A stretch of DNA of 64,000 nt from an uncultured Bacteroidales bacterium (GCA_900319105.1 ONND01000004.1:121456-185455), one strand, 5' to 3'; positions 53,243 through 61,696 are shown, counted from the stretch's first letter. The notes: generated from the sequence alone by a model not told the origin. Numbers and translations: made by a program.

Positions 53243-54994
53243 ATGAAAAATTTATTGAAAATAGCGGTTCTGGTAATGGCAGTAGCAGGCTTGACGGCGT
53301 GTGTGAAAGACCTCAATACCAAACCTATTGACCCGAACTCATCTACGTCCTTTAACCAGGAACGTATGTTCACCAAGTGCTATTCCTGCTTGGCGCTCAT
53401 CGGTCAGTCCAGTCCCAAAGAAGATTCCGATGTAGAGGATATCGATGCTGGTACTTCCGGTTTCTATCGTACCATTTGGTATTGCAACGAGCTCTCCTCC
53501 GATGAGGCTTGGTGGATTTGGGACGATAAGGAGGCTGTGCAGCTAAATTCAACCAACTGGAATGGTACCAATACTATGATTCGGGCTATCTATACCCGTC
53601 TCGTGCTGGATATCAAGTATTGCAACCACTATCTGACTTATGCTTCGGAAGATACAGACGAGGATAAATATCGTAAGGCAGAGGTACGCTTCATTCGTGC
53701 TCTCCATTACTTCTACCTTTTGGATATGTACCTCTATGCGCCGTTTTTAACGGAGGATTCCAATGAATTCCCCCATTTTAAACCGCGTCATGAGATTTAT
53801 CAATGGCTTGTAGAAGAACTTCGCGATTTAACAATAGTTCTGCCTGACCATCGTTTGAACAAGTACCGTGTGGGTAAAGCCGCTGCTAAACTCCTGTTGG
53901 CGCGTGTTTACCTCAATGCCGATGTGTACAACAAATACAATAAATCGTGGACGGAAAAAAGTGCACTTGACAATGCCATTAAGTACGCAGATGCGGCTAT
54001 CAGCGATGATGGACAGCATGGGCTGGTTACTGCTCCGATAGTATCAGACTCCGGTTTCGTATATACTGCATATCAACGCCTCTTCATGGGCGACAACGAC
54101 CGTGAGGACGTAGTAAAGGAATCGCTCCTGCAAATTTATCAGGATGGTTTGTATGCGCAAAGTTACGCTACCTCTATGATGCTCATTGGTGCTAACCGTA
54201 TCCAAGGAATGATCCCATGGGGTATTGAATCGGAGTGGCACTCAATGCGTACATCGCCAACCTTGATTGATAAGTTCCTCAAAGTGAAGAATATCCAGAA
54301 TATCGACCGTGAGACCGCAAAAGCTATGCGTTACGATGAGTACCATATGCCCGCACAGTTGAAAGACGACCGTGCTATCTTCTGCTCCGATGGCTTGAAT
54401 ACAGGAAAGCAGTTCAGTCTCAGTGGTCCTATGGAGCTTGGCGATACCAAATACTTGTTTGATTGTTGGGCAGGACTCAAGTTCACGGGCGTTTATTCAA
54501 CGGCTTCGCTACCGAAGTACTCGCCACGTCAGAGCAAAGATTGGCCTGATACGGACATCCCGCTGCTCCGTATCGCGGAAGCATACATGATTCGAGGAGA
54601 AGCTAAAGCACGTAAGTCTGGTAACTGGAATGACGCAATTGCAGACGTGAATGTTCTCCGTGACCGTGCAAACGCTCCTCTTCTGGCCTCAATGGACGAA
54701 GAAACGATGCTGGACGAGTGGAGTCGTGAGTTCTGGTACGAGGGACGCCGTCGTATTGACCTCGTCCGCTTTGGACGTTTCTTCGGTAAGGAGGCTGACC
54801 AGTATCGCTATCATTGGGAAGGCCGTATGGGTAACACGGATAGTAAGCCGTACGTTACCGGTACAGAGGATTATATGAACTGGTTCCCGATCCCGTCTGA
54901 GGATAAACGTTCGAACCCGAACTTCGCGAAAGACGTAGAGGGCGACCCGAATAATATCTATGCTGCGAAAGGCGGTGATGGATATGCATATTAA
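53243..54994 (+). CDS. SusD/RagB surface lipoprotein
   Basis: A 583-residue lipoprotein: MKNLLKIAVLVMAVAGLTAC gives Cys20. It shows SusD features: the N-terminal KDLNTKPIDPNSSTSFNQER, TPR-like helices (RFIRALHYFYLLDMYLYAPF; AKLLLARVYLNADVYN), PLLRIAEAYMIRGEAKAR and the end block ELMxERRREFWYEGRR-like LDEWSREFWYEGRRRIDLVR. It is the glycan-binding lid of the SusC transporter encoded 27 bases upstream. The ligand cannot be inferred from sequence alone; the nearby galactosidase and galactose genes suggest galactosides. Confidence 0.95.
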   Translation: MKNLLKIAVLVMAVAGLTACVKDLNTKPIDPNSSTSFNQERMFTKCYSCLALIGQSSPKEDSDVEDIDAGTSGFYRTIWYCNELSSDEAWWIWDDKEAVQLNSTNWNGTNTMIRAIYTRLVLDIKYCNHYLTYASEDTDEDKYRKAEVRFIRALHYFYLLDMYLYAPFLTEDSNEFPHFKPRHEIYQWLVEELRDLTIVLPDHRLNKYRVGKAAAKLLLARVYLNADVYNKYNKSWTEKSALDNAIKYADAAISDDGQHGLVTAPIVSDSGFVYTAYQRLFMGDNDREDVVKESLLQIYQDGLYAQSYATSMMLIGANRIQGMIPWGIESEWHSMRTSPTLIDKFLKVKNIQNIDRETAKAMRYDEYHMPAQLKDDRAIFCSDGLNTGKQFSLSGPMELGDTKYLFDCWAGLKFTGVYSTASLPKYSPRQSKDWPDTDIPLLRIAEAYMIRGEAKARKSGNWNDAIADVNVLRDRANAPLLASMDEETMLDEWSREFWYEGRRRIDLVRFGRFFGKEADQYRYHWEGRMGNTDSKPYVTGTEDYMNWFPIPSEDKRSNPNFAKDVEGDPNNIYAAKGGDGYAY

Positions 54995-55008
54995 TAAAGA
55001 AGATAAAT

Positions 55009-55047
55009 ATCGAGACATCGACGTGTCGAGAAATCGATTTATCGAAA
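55009..55047. repeat. atcga-rich tandem array
   Basis: Words atatcgag, acatcgac, gtgtcgag, aaatcgat, ttatcgaa in the gap after SusD. Confidence 0.65.
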
Positions 55048-55089
55048 ATAAACAACTCAATTAACATTATTAACTAAATTTTTAAAATT

Positions 55090-56466
55090 ATGCGTAAATT
55101 TTATGCTTTTTTGGCTGCTGCGCTGATGAGCGTTAGCGTATTTGCAGCAAAAGACGTCGTTCCGTCGGACGCAACTATCATGGATGCATGTGGCGGTGAG
55201 GTAGGCCAAGTAGTAGTAAGTATTTTCGTGCCCGCTGACATGGCTTGTTTTGATGTTGTCTTCGTTGGTACTTACAACAACTGGGGCAAAGGCGAAGGTA
55301 CGGTAGAAGATGCAGCTAATTGCAAGAAATTCGAGGCTATCGAAGGCTATGATGGTTGGTATGCTGTAGCTGTAGATGATGAGTCTGAGAGTCCGGAAGG
55401 AAAGCCTGTTATGTTGGATGTGGATGGCAAATTTAACTGGGCTTATCAGGTAGGTGCTGCTACGATTATCCGTGGTGGTGTAACCGTTGTAGCCGGTGGT
55501 GTTGCAGGTGAAATTGACCTGAAGACCTATGGTAAGGACGCTCCGAATGTGTACACCGTTGATGCTTGGAAACAAAACCCGTGTACCGCTGTTTATCACA
55601 ACTACAACGTGCAGGTTATTAGTACTGGTTGTGACAACTTGGCAGTTCCGTTCATCATTGGTGGTATGAACAACTGGAATGCTCAAGAGATGCAGATTGA
55701 TGTTGCAAAAACGCAAGAGTTGAAAGTTCCGGTTTATTACCTCAATTTCAAAGCAGCTGAAGGTACTGAGTATCAATTGCTCAGCGGTTTGAGAGATCCG
55801 CAAACCGGAAAGATTGACTCAACTGCTCAACCGGGTTGGAATGATGCTTCTTATCTCCAGATTCTCGTTGACGATGTTTGGGAGCGTTATGAGCCGAGTA
55901 ACTCCAAACTGGGTACAGAGGTTTCTGTAGTTTATGACCTCCGTCTTGACACAATCCGTTGGGCTCGTTGCGCTCCTGCTGAGCCGGAAGAACTGGTTGG
56001 ATTGCAAGTTAAACTCCCTGCAGAGAACTGCCCGGAGGCTGTTGAGGTAATCGGCGGCTTTGATGAATGGCAAGGTACTGCTTTGGCTTTCAACGCTTCT
56101 ACAGGCTACTTCACTGCTGAGTTCGCTGCGAAACCTTCGCAGTTCTTCAAGTTCCGTTCCGCTGGTGCTTGGCCGGATGCAGGTGGTACTGAAATTGAGG
56201 TGTATCGTGATGATGACAATTGGAGTACTATTCAGGATAACGAACTCGTATTCAGCCAACTCTGGCAAGATGGTACCTGCTCTGGTGAGCCTTGCAAAAC
56301 TATTACTCTCGACTTCAGCGGTGAAAAATATCGTTGGAAAGCTATCGAGCAAGGTATTGAGAATGTAACCCTGACCGAGAAGGCTCACAAGGTAATGGTG
56401 GACGGTGTAATGTACATCATCCGTGACAACAAGATGTTCAACGTACAAGGTACTCAAGTTCGTTAA
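55090..56466 (+). CDS. Secreted GxxNNW-repeat protein with short type IX tail (SusE/F-like position)
   Basis: A 458-residue protein with signal peptide MRKFYAFLAAALMSVSVFA. Three beta-sandwich units are visible with glycogen/starch-binding style motifs: VFVGTYNNWGKGEG (near 55), FIIGGMNNWNAQE (near 195) and VEVIGGFDEWQGT (near 318). The end (KAHKVMVDGVMYIIRDNKMFNV) is a typical short type IX sorting tail. It follows SusD, where SusE/SusF-type binding proteins are found, so it may capture the same glycan at the surface; binding is not shown. A strong terminator follows. Confidence 0.8.
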   Translation: MRKFYAFLAAALMSVSVFAAKDVVPSDATIMDACGGEVGQVVVSIFVPADMACFDVVFVGTYNNWGKGEGTVEDAANCKKFEAIEGYDGWYAVAVDDESESPEGKPVMLDVDGKFNWAYQVGAATIIRGGVTVVAGGVAGEIDLKTYGKDAPNVYTVDAWKQNPCTAVYHNYNVQVISTGCDNLAVPFIIGGMNNWNAQEMQIDVAKTQELKVPVYYLNFKAAEGTEYQLLSGLRDPQTGKIDSTAQPGWNDASYLQILVDDVWERYEPSNSKLGTEVSVVYDLRLDTIRWARCAPAEPEELVGLQVKLPAENCPEAVEVIGGFDEWQGTALAFNASTGYFTAEFAAKPSQFFKFRSAGAWPDAGGTEIEVYRDDDNWSTIQDNELVFSQLWQDGTCSGEPCKTITLDFSGEKYRWKAIEQGIENVTLTEKAHKVMVDGVMYIIRDNKMFNVQGTQVR

Positions 56467-56485
56467 TGAACATGCTTTACTTCAG

Positions 56486-56513
56486 CCCTTCCCTTCATGG
56501 GAGGGACTGAGGT
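56486..56513. repeat. GC-rich palindromic element after the Sus unit
   Basis: cccttcccttcatgggaggg then actgagg, close to the copy at 44563. It lies just after the GxxNNW-protein stop and before the terminator. Confidence 0.8.
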
Positions 56514-56523
56514 AGTCTCATAA

Positions 56524-56562
56524 AAAAAATAGCTCGGGCTCCCCCGGGCTATTTTTTGTTTT
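56524..56562. terminator. Bidirectional rho-independent terminator
   Basis: aaaaaatagctcggg pairs with cccgggctatttttt (one G-T wobble, 4-base loop), with A-tract and T-tract on the two sides. It serves the plus-strand Sus unit and, in reverse, the convergent galactosidase gene. Confidence 0.9.
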
Positions 56563-56580
56563 TTAGCTTTTGTCTCTTTT

Positions 56581-56636
56581 CTCTTACAGGCGCTTGCGCC
56601 GGTCTTACAGCATCGCGGTCTTACAGTGCAACGGTC
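56581..56636. repeat. 23-25 base unit family at the GH2 3' end
   Basis: cttacaggcgcttgcgccg, then gtcttacagcatcgcg, then gtcttacagtgcaacggtc. The last unit is read on the minus strand as the final codons and stop of the galactosidase gene. Confidence 0.7.
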
Positions 56637-59152
56637 ATTCGGAAAGTGCCTTTCGCTCCTTTCCGAATAATAAACGTACATTGCCCGGCAAAAGCGTGCA
56701 TCTGCGGTTCTACGAAACTATCCAGACAAGCTGCATCGCCATTAGCCGCCGCTATAAACCCTTCGCCTTCGTAGCAGATCAGGTTGTTTGCCTTCGGACA
56801 GAGGTTGCCTTCCTTATCTACCACGCGCACGGTGTAGTAGCATAACTCCTCCGGGTTCTCTTTCTCGTTGGCCCAAACTACCTCTAAATGGTCAGGCTCA
56901 CCGGCGGTGCGGATGGTCTCACGCGCTGCCTCTTTGCCCTCTGCATCATACGCCACCACTTCTATCTCGCCTTTCTCAAACGGCACGTCGAACCACATCA
57001 GTCTATACCGCGGCAGTAACTCCGGTCTCGGCGCAGAGCCCCAAACAGGAATCTCAAACGTACCCACCTTCGGCATCTCACTCACTTTCGCCGTCTTTTC
57101 TCCCTCTCCTTGGGAGAGGGTCGGGGTGAGGCTCTCTTCTTTCGTCGCAAAACGCAACTTGCCGTAACTCTTGCCGTTGACGAAAAGCTCGGCGCTGGGG
57201 TAGGTGGTATAGCAGAAGACAGGCACAGTGTCACCCTCGTTCCAGTTCCAGTGCGGCAACAGATGCAAAGTCGCCTCCTCTTTGTTCCATTGGCTGCGAT
57301 AGAGCCAATAACGGTCTTTGGGCAGCGATGCCAAGTCAATAATGCCGAAATAACTGCTATGGCTCGGCCATGCGTCCGTATCGTACGGCGAAGGCTCGCC
57401 TAAGTAGTCGAAGCCCGTCCATACGAACTGACCGAGCGTCCAGTTATAGTCGTCCTGCAGCTGAAAATCCTGCTCCGGCAGTCCCGACCATGCGCAATAC
57501 TCCAAGTCGTAGCCGCTACTCTGATTGTCTTCGTACTTCGCATCGGGCTGAATAACGGCAGGGATCTTATACACGCCGCGGCTCGAAACGGTAGAAGCCG
57601 TTTCGCTGCCTAAGATCATCTTCTGTGGCAAATTTTCGTAACCTTCTATATAGCGTCCCGTACGGTAGTTGAAGCCCGGGATCTCCACCGCTGCGCCGAA
57701 CCCGTTATGGATGACGTGCATCGCCTGATCCATTCCGTTCGTCACCGGACGGGTGGGGTCGAGCTGATGGAAGAGGTCCTGTAACTTAGTTACGATCTCT
57801 ATACCATCCGGCAGCACTTGGTTCCATACCTCGTTGCCGCTGGACCAGAGCATCACACAGGCGTTATTCCGATAGTGCTTTACCATATTCGTGATATCCC
57901 ATTTCCACCAGTCGTCGAACTCCACGCTGTAGTCGTTCTCTGTCTTACCGTGGTTCCATACATCGAAAGGCTCGATCATCATCATCATTCCCATCTCGTC
58001 GCATAACTCCACGAGTTCCGGCGCAGGCATGTTATGGCTCGTGCGGATGGCGTCGCAGCCCATCTCTTTGAGCATCGTGATCTGATGACGCAGCGCATCT
58101 TTATGCACCGCTGCACCCAACGGACCTAAGTCGTGGTGAAGACATACACCCTTGAACTTACGCGTCTCGCCATTCAGTTGAAAACCACCCTCCGGTGTAT
58201 AACTGATCGACCGGATACCAAACCGCGTCTCTACCTCATCTACTATTTCGTCCTTTGTCCTTTGTCCTTTGTCCTGTGTCTTATACACCCTCGTCCGCGC
58301 GGTATAGAGCTCCGGCGTCTCGGGGCTCCATAATTGTGGGTTTAGCACCTCGGCTACACCTTGCTGTCCCTCTGCCGTCGCTACGACCTTTCCTTTATAG
58401 AGTATATCGGTCTGAATACTGAGCCCTTCATTCGTTAACTCGTTCATTCGTTCACTCGTTAACTCCTCAACGCCGTCCTGCAGTTCCACCTCTACCGTCA
58501 CTTGGGCAAATTCTTTGCTCACTTTGGGTGTCCGAACCAGCACACCGAAAGTGGGTATATGGATAGGGTTGGTCTCTACCAGATGCACATTGCGGTACAA
58601 TCCTGCGCCCGGATACCAACGGCTCTGCTGGGGTTTGTTCTCCAGAAAGACATCAATGGTCACCTCTGAATACTGATCGCTGACATCTGAATTCTCCATC
58701 GCTTGCGGCAGGATGTAGCAATCAAACGTGTTGTACCCGTACGGCCAATAAACCACCTCTTCGCCGTTGATATAGACATCGGCATGACTCATCGCACCAT
58801 CGAAAACAAGGGTATAGAACTTGTCCTTGTTCACTTTGACGCGCGTACGGTAGTGCCCTTTGCCCATCCATGGCAGGCCTCCGCTGCGTCCGGTTTTCCA
58901 ACTCGGCTCTTTCTCTCCGTTCTGAACAACGATGACCTCCTGCAGGTCGTTCGAGCGGTCGAATGGACCGCTGATAGCCCAGTCGTGAGGGATAGTAACG
59001 TCCTGCCAAACAGGATTTTCAGTCGTGTCTTGGGTAAACTGCCACGCACGAAGCAACGTGTCAGTACGCACTGATTGTTTCGTGGAACAGCCACAAAAGA
59101 CCATGCTGCCAATCAGCAGCATGGTGTACATGATATTGAATGGAACTTTCAT
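56621..59152 (-). CDS. Glycoside hydrolase family 2 lipoprotein (beta-galactosidase-like)
   Basis: An 843-residue protein with signal MKVPFNIMYTMLLIGSMVFCGC (lipid Cys20 or 22). The GH2 layout is a sugar-binding N-domain (VTIPHDWAISGPFDR; GLPWMGKGHYRTRVKV), an immunoglobulin-like domain, and a TIM barrel with acid/base Glu in SSGNEVWNQ (near 415) and the likely nucleophile Glu in ILGSETAS. C-terminal beta domains follow. It cleaves beta-galactosides in the periplasm or at the surface. Repeat insertions: GVEELTSERMNELTNEGLS, KTQDKGQRTKDEIVDE, ENSDVSDQYSEVT and SLTPTLSQGEGEK; its last codons lie in another repeat. It follows galM by 16 bases. Confidence 0.9.
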   Translation of the reverse strand: MKVPFNIMYTMLLIGSMVFCGCSTKQSVRTDTLLRAWQFTQDTTENPVWQDVTIPHDWAISGPFDRSNDLQEVIVVQNGEKEPSWKTGRSGGLPWMGKGHYRTRVKVNKDKFYTLVFDGAMSHADVYINGEEVVYWPYGYNTFDCYILPQAMENSDVSDQYSEVTIDVFLENKPQQSRWYPGAGLYRNVHLVETNPIHIPTFGVLVRTPKVSKEFAQVTVEVELQDGVEELTSERMNELTNEGLSIQTDILYKGKVVATAEGQQGVAEVLNPQLWSPETPELYTARTRVYKTQDKGQRTKDEIVDEVETRFGIRSISYTPEGGFQLNGETRKFKGVCLHHDLGPLGAAVHKDALRHQITMLKEMGCDAIRTSHNMPAPELVELCDEMGMMMMIEPFDVWNHGKTENDYSVEFDDWWKWDITNMVKHYRNNACVMLWSSGNEVWNQVLPDGIEIVTKLQDLFHQLDPTRPVTNGMDQAMHVIHNGFGAAVEIPGFNYRTGRYIEGYENLPQKMILGSETASTVSSRGVYKIPAVIQPDAKYEDNQSSGYDLEYCAWSGLPEQDFQLQDDYNWTLGQFVWTGFDYLGEPSPYDTDAWPSHSSYFGIIDLASLPKDRYWLYRSQWNKEEATLHLLPHWNWNEGDTVPVFCYTTYPSAELFVNGKSYGKLRFATKEESLTPTLSQGEGEKTAKVSEMPKVGTFEIPVWGSAPRPELLPRYRLMWFDVPFEKGEIEVVAYDAEGKEAARETIRTAGEPDHLEVVWANEKENPEELCYYTVRVVDKEGNLCPKANNLICYEGEGFIAAANGDAACLDSFVEPQMHAFAGQCTFIIRKGAKGTFRMTVAL
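57100..57132. repeat. GC-rich palindromic element in GH2 gene
   Basis: ctccctctccttgggagagg then gtcggggtgagg, read as SLTPTLSQGEGE between beta domains. Confidence 0.85.
58249..58280. repeat. cctttgt array in GH2 gene
   Basis: Four words cctttgt, cctttgt, cctttgt, cctgtgt are read as TQDKGQRTKDE in the immunoglobulin-like domain. Confidence 0.85.
58425..58468. repeat. ttcattcg/ttaactcg array in GH2 gene
   Basis: Words cattcgtt, aactcgtt, cattcgtt, cactcgtt, aactcc are read as EELTSERMNELTNEG. It is the same word type as the array at 33997. Confidence 0.85.
58662..58696. repeat. ctctgaat/ctgacat array in GH2 gene
   Basis: acctctgaatactgatcgct then gacatctgaattctcc, read as ENSDVSDQYSEVT. 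It resembles the end of the array at 31245. Confidence 0.65.
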
Positions 59153-59168
59153 CTTTTATCTTTCAACT

Positions 59169-60185
59169 TTACACGAACCTGTACTCCGTCGTTTCGTCTA
59201 ACCGCTCGCCCGGGAGCAGCACTACATTGGGGAAATCCTCATGGTGTACGCTGTCTGGCCACTGTTGCGCCTCCAGACATACGGCGTGTTGCTCGTCGTA
59301 TAGCGTACCGCTCTTTCCTTCGTTCTTCTCAATCCAGTTACCGGTATAGACCTGCAGTCCCTTCATCGTCGTCCAGCACTCCATCGTCCGTCCGTCCGCC
59401 TGTAAGGTGCAGGCATGACGCAGCTCCTTCGGCGCATCGCCGGCGCAGAGACACCAATTGTTGTCAATACCTCGCCATACCTCAAAGAACTTATCGTGCA
59501 TCCGGTCGCCCAAACGAACAGGTTGACGGAAATCCATCGGAGTGCCCTCTACATCCTTGATCTCGCCGGTCGGGCAGGTAAACTCATCGTACGGCGTGAA
59601 CTTGTCTGCGAAGATCTGCAGCACATGGTCGTCCACCGTGCCGCTGCTTTCGCCCGCGAGGTTGAAGTACGCATGGTTGGTCATCGCAACGATAGTGGGC
59701 GCGTCGGTCTTCGCTTCGTAGTGAATAACGAGGCGGTTATCTTTCGTCGCCGTGTACGTCACCCATACATCCAGGTTGCCCGGATAACCCTCTTCGCCGT
59801 CCTTCGAGCGGTAGTGCAGCTTGATCTCGTAGATACTCTGCTCCACTACCTCCCAGATCTTGGCATTGAAACCCTCAATACCGCCGTGCAGACTGTTAGG
59901 ACCGTTGTTAATGGGCAGATGGTATTCTACGGGCTGAGCACTGATGGCTGGATTCTGAAGACTGAATACGCCTCCCTTGATGCGGTTCGCCACACGTCCG
60001 CAGATGGCGTTGAAATAGGTCTCCTTCGTCCGCCATTCGTCCGCGGTCTTGAAGCCCAGCACAATATCCTTCACTTCGCCCTTGCGGTTGGCTACGAGTA
60101 GTTTGGTGATCTTTGCCCCGAGGTTACTCACCTCCACTTTCAATCCCCCCGAACTCTTTATTGTATAAAACTGAATCGGTTTCAT
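59169..60185 (-). CDS. galM: Aldose 1-epimerase (galactose mutarotase)
   Basis: A 338-residue enzyme interconverting alpha and beta galactose or glucose before phosphorylation. Family features: VSNLGAKITKLLVANRKGEV at the start, CGRVANRIKGGVFSL, NNGPNSLHGGIEGFNAKIW (the conserved HGG), TNHAYFNLAG with the catalytic His, and a C-terminal VCLEAQQWPDS with the catalytic Glu near the end. No signal peptide, so it is cytoplasmic. It lies between galK and the GH2 gene. A 173-base gap with an inverted repeat separates it from galK. Confidence 0.94.
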   Translation of the reverse strand: MKPIQFYTIKSSGGLKVEVSNLGAKITKLLVANRKGEVKDIVLGFKTADEWRTKETYFNAICGRVANRIKGGVFSLQNPAISAQPVEYHLPINNGPNSLHGGIEGFNAKIWEVVEQSIYEIKLHYRSKDGEEGYPGNLDVWVTYTATKDNRLVIHYEAKTDAPTIVAMTNHAYFNLAGESSGTVDDHVLQIFADKFTPYDEFTCPTGEIKDVEGTPMDFRQPVRLGDRMHDKFFEVWRGIDNNWCLCAGDAPKELRHACTLQADGRTMECWTTMKGLQVYTGNWIEKNEGKSGTLYDEQHAVCLEAQQWPDSVHHEDFPNVVLLPGERLDETTEYRFV

Positions 60186-60209
60186 GGAACGAAATTTATT
60201 TATGTTTAT

Positions 60210-60336
60210 CGCTGATTATTGATTTTAATCCATAGGATAAGAAGATTTGATTTAAGCGGATTTCTGAAAATTTATTTTCAAGCAAGCCGGTTAAAGCAAA
60301 GATTCTATAGTACGTAGTACTAAAATCAATAATCAG
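60210..60336. mobile_element. Inverted-repeat-bounded segment (MITE-like) between galK and galM
   Basis: A 16-base perfect inverted repeat, ctgattattgatttta (60212-60227) and taaaatcaataatcag (60321-60336), bounds about 93 bases. Outside it, tttatttatgtttat and tttatctatgtttat form an imperfect direct repeat. Inside are small hairpins gaaaatttattttc and tagtac-gta-gtacta. It has the form of a tiny non-coding mobile element, but it could also be a regulatory hairpin. Confidence 0.45.
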
Positions 60337-60358
60337 TGTTTATCTATGTTTATTTTCT

Positions 60359-61564
60359 TTAAATAAGTCGTGCCACCCCATCTCCGATCTCTGCTACATA
60401 GAAATCAGCCTTGATGCCGGTCTTCTTCTCGTACTCGGCACCCACGAAACGCTTGAACTCGTCGATCGCTTCGTCCTTGACGAGGCTCACGGTACATCCG
60501 CCAAAACCGCCTCCGGTCATACGGCTGCCGAGCACGCCTTCTACCTGCCATGCCGCTTCGGCGAGGCTGTCCAACTCTTTACCGGTCACTTCGTAGTCAT
60601 TGCGCAGCGATACATGGCTCGCGGTCATCAGCTCGCCAAAACGCTTGATGTCGCCTTTCTTGAGAGCCTCTACTGCCTCGGCGGTACGGGCTACTTCGCC
60701 TACCACGTGGCGCGCACGTTTCTTGGCGATCGGGTCGGTGATAGCACCTTCCACTTTCTCCCAGTCCTCCGGCGTCAGCTCGGCAAGGAACTTGATCGGC
60801 TTCACTTTCGAGATCTGCTCTACCGCCGTGTGGCATTGACGAACGCGGTCGTTGTACGCGCCGCTGTCCAGATGGTGCGGACTATGGGTGTTGGAGATAA
60901 CTACCTTGATGCCGTCCAGCTTAACCGGTACATGCTCGAACTCCAAGGTGTCGCAGTTCAAATAGATGGCATGATCTTTCTTACCCTGCGCAGAAGCAAA
61001 CTGATCCATCACACCGCACATCACTCCTGCGTACTCATGCTCGCAAGCCTGACCGATAAGCGCCAACTCTGTGCGGTACGCCTTTTCGTCTGTGTAGCCG
61101 CATGGGTATCCGCCTCGGTCGCTGACCGCCATCTCCTCTGTGAACGCTCTTGCCGTCACTACCTCCATCGCCGCACTGCTGCTCAGACCGGCACCCGCCG
61201 GCACATTGCCGTAATACAGCAGGTCATAACCGCTCTCTAACTTAGCCTCCGGATGACGGCGAGAGATGATATCAATACATCCTAACGCGTAGTTGCACCA
61301 CGCGCGATCTGCCTGAGGCTTGATCTCGGAAATAGGAATAGTATAAGTCTGCGGCATGTTCAGCGAATGAAAACGCAACACGCCCTCTTCGTTTTTTGCA
61401 ATCAGCAACCATGCGCCGAAACTCAACGCGCAGGGGAATACACAACCGCCGTTATAATCGGTGTGCTCGCCTATAAGATTTACTCGTCCCGGGGAAAAAA
61501 ACATCTTCTCTGCCTTGCGGCCGTACGCTTGTTCAAACGCAATTTGCATCTCTTGTGTTGTCAT
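60359..61564 (-). CDS. galK: Galactokinase
   Basis: A 401-residue GHMP kinase that phosphorylates galactose at C1. The galactokinase signature GRVNLIGEHTDYNGG lies near residues 27-41, the ATP-binding PAGAGLSSSAAMEV near 122-135, and the third GHMP motif RMTGGGFGGCTVSLV near 347. It has its own promoter (61596-61626), so it heads a galK-(gap)-galM-GH2 run. No galT or galE is in the window; these must be elsewhere if the Leloir pathway is complete. Confidence 0.96.
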   Translation of the reverse strand: MTTQEMQIAFEQAYGRKAEKMFFSPGRVNLIGEHTDYNGGCVFPCALSFGAWLLIAKNEEGVLRFHSLNMPQTYTIPISEIKPQADRAWCNYALGCIDIISRRHPEAKLESGYDLLYYGNVPAGAGLSSSAAMEVVTARAFTEEMAVSDRGGYPCGYTDEKAYRTELALIGQACEHEYAGVMCGVMDQFASAQGKKDHAIYLNCDTLEFEHVPVKLDGIKVVISNTHSPHHLDSGAYNDRVRQCHTAVEQISKVKPIKFLAELTPEDWEKVEGAITDPIAKKRARHVVGEVARTAEAVEALKKGDIKRFGELMTASHVSLRNDYEVTGKELDSLAEAAWQVEGVLGSRMTGGGFGGCTVSLVKDEAIDEFKRFVGAEYEKKTGIKADFYVAEIGDGVARLI

Positions 61565-61595
61565 AATAATAGTTGTTTTAGATTAAAATTTGGGA

Positions 61596-61626
61596 CAAAG
61601 GTACTGAAAAAATCGTATATATCCAA
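61596..61626 (-). promoter_or_regulatory. Promoter of galK
   Basis: On the minus strand TTG (61626-61624) followed by gatatat, a 20-base spacer with a six-T tract, then TACCTTTG (61603-61596). About 32 bases lie between it and the start codon. Confidence 0.8.
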
Positions 61627-61665
61627 ACAAAATAAAAAAAATCTTGAAAAAAAATATACAAACTA

Positions 61666-61696
61666 TTGTATATGTCGTAAAAAAGTTGTAACTTTG
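61666..61696 (+). promoter_or_regulatory. Promoter of the membrane protein-DUF4301 pair
   Basis: A TTG at 61666-61668 followed by tatatg, a 20-base spacer with a six-A tract, then TAACTTTG at 61689-61696 and cagc. Confidence 0.8.
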
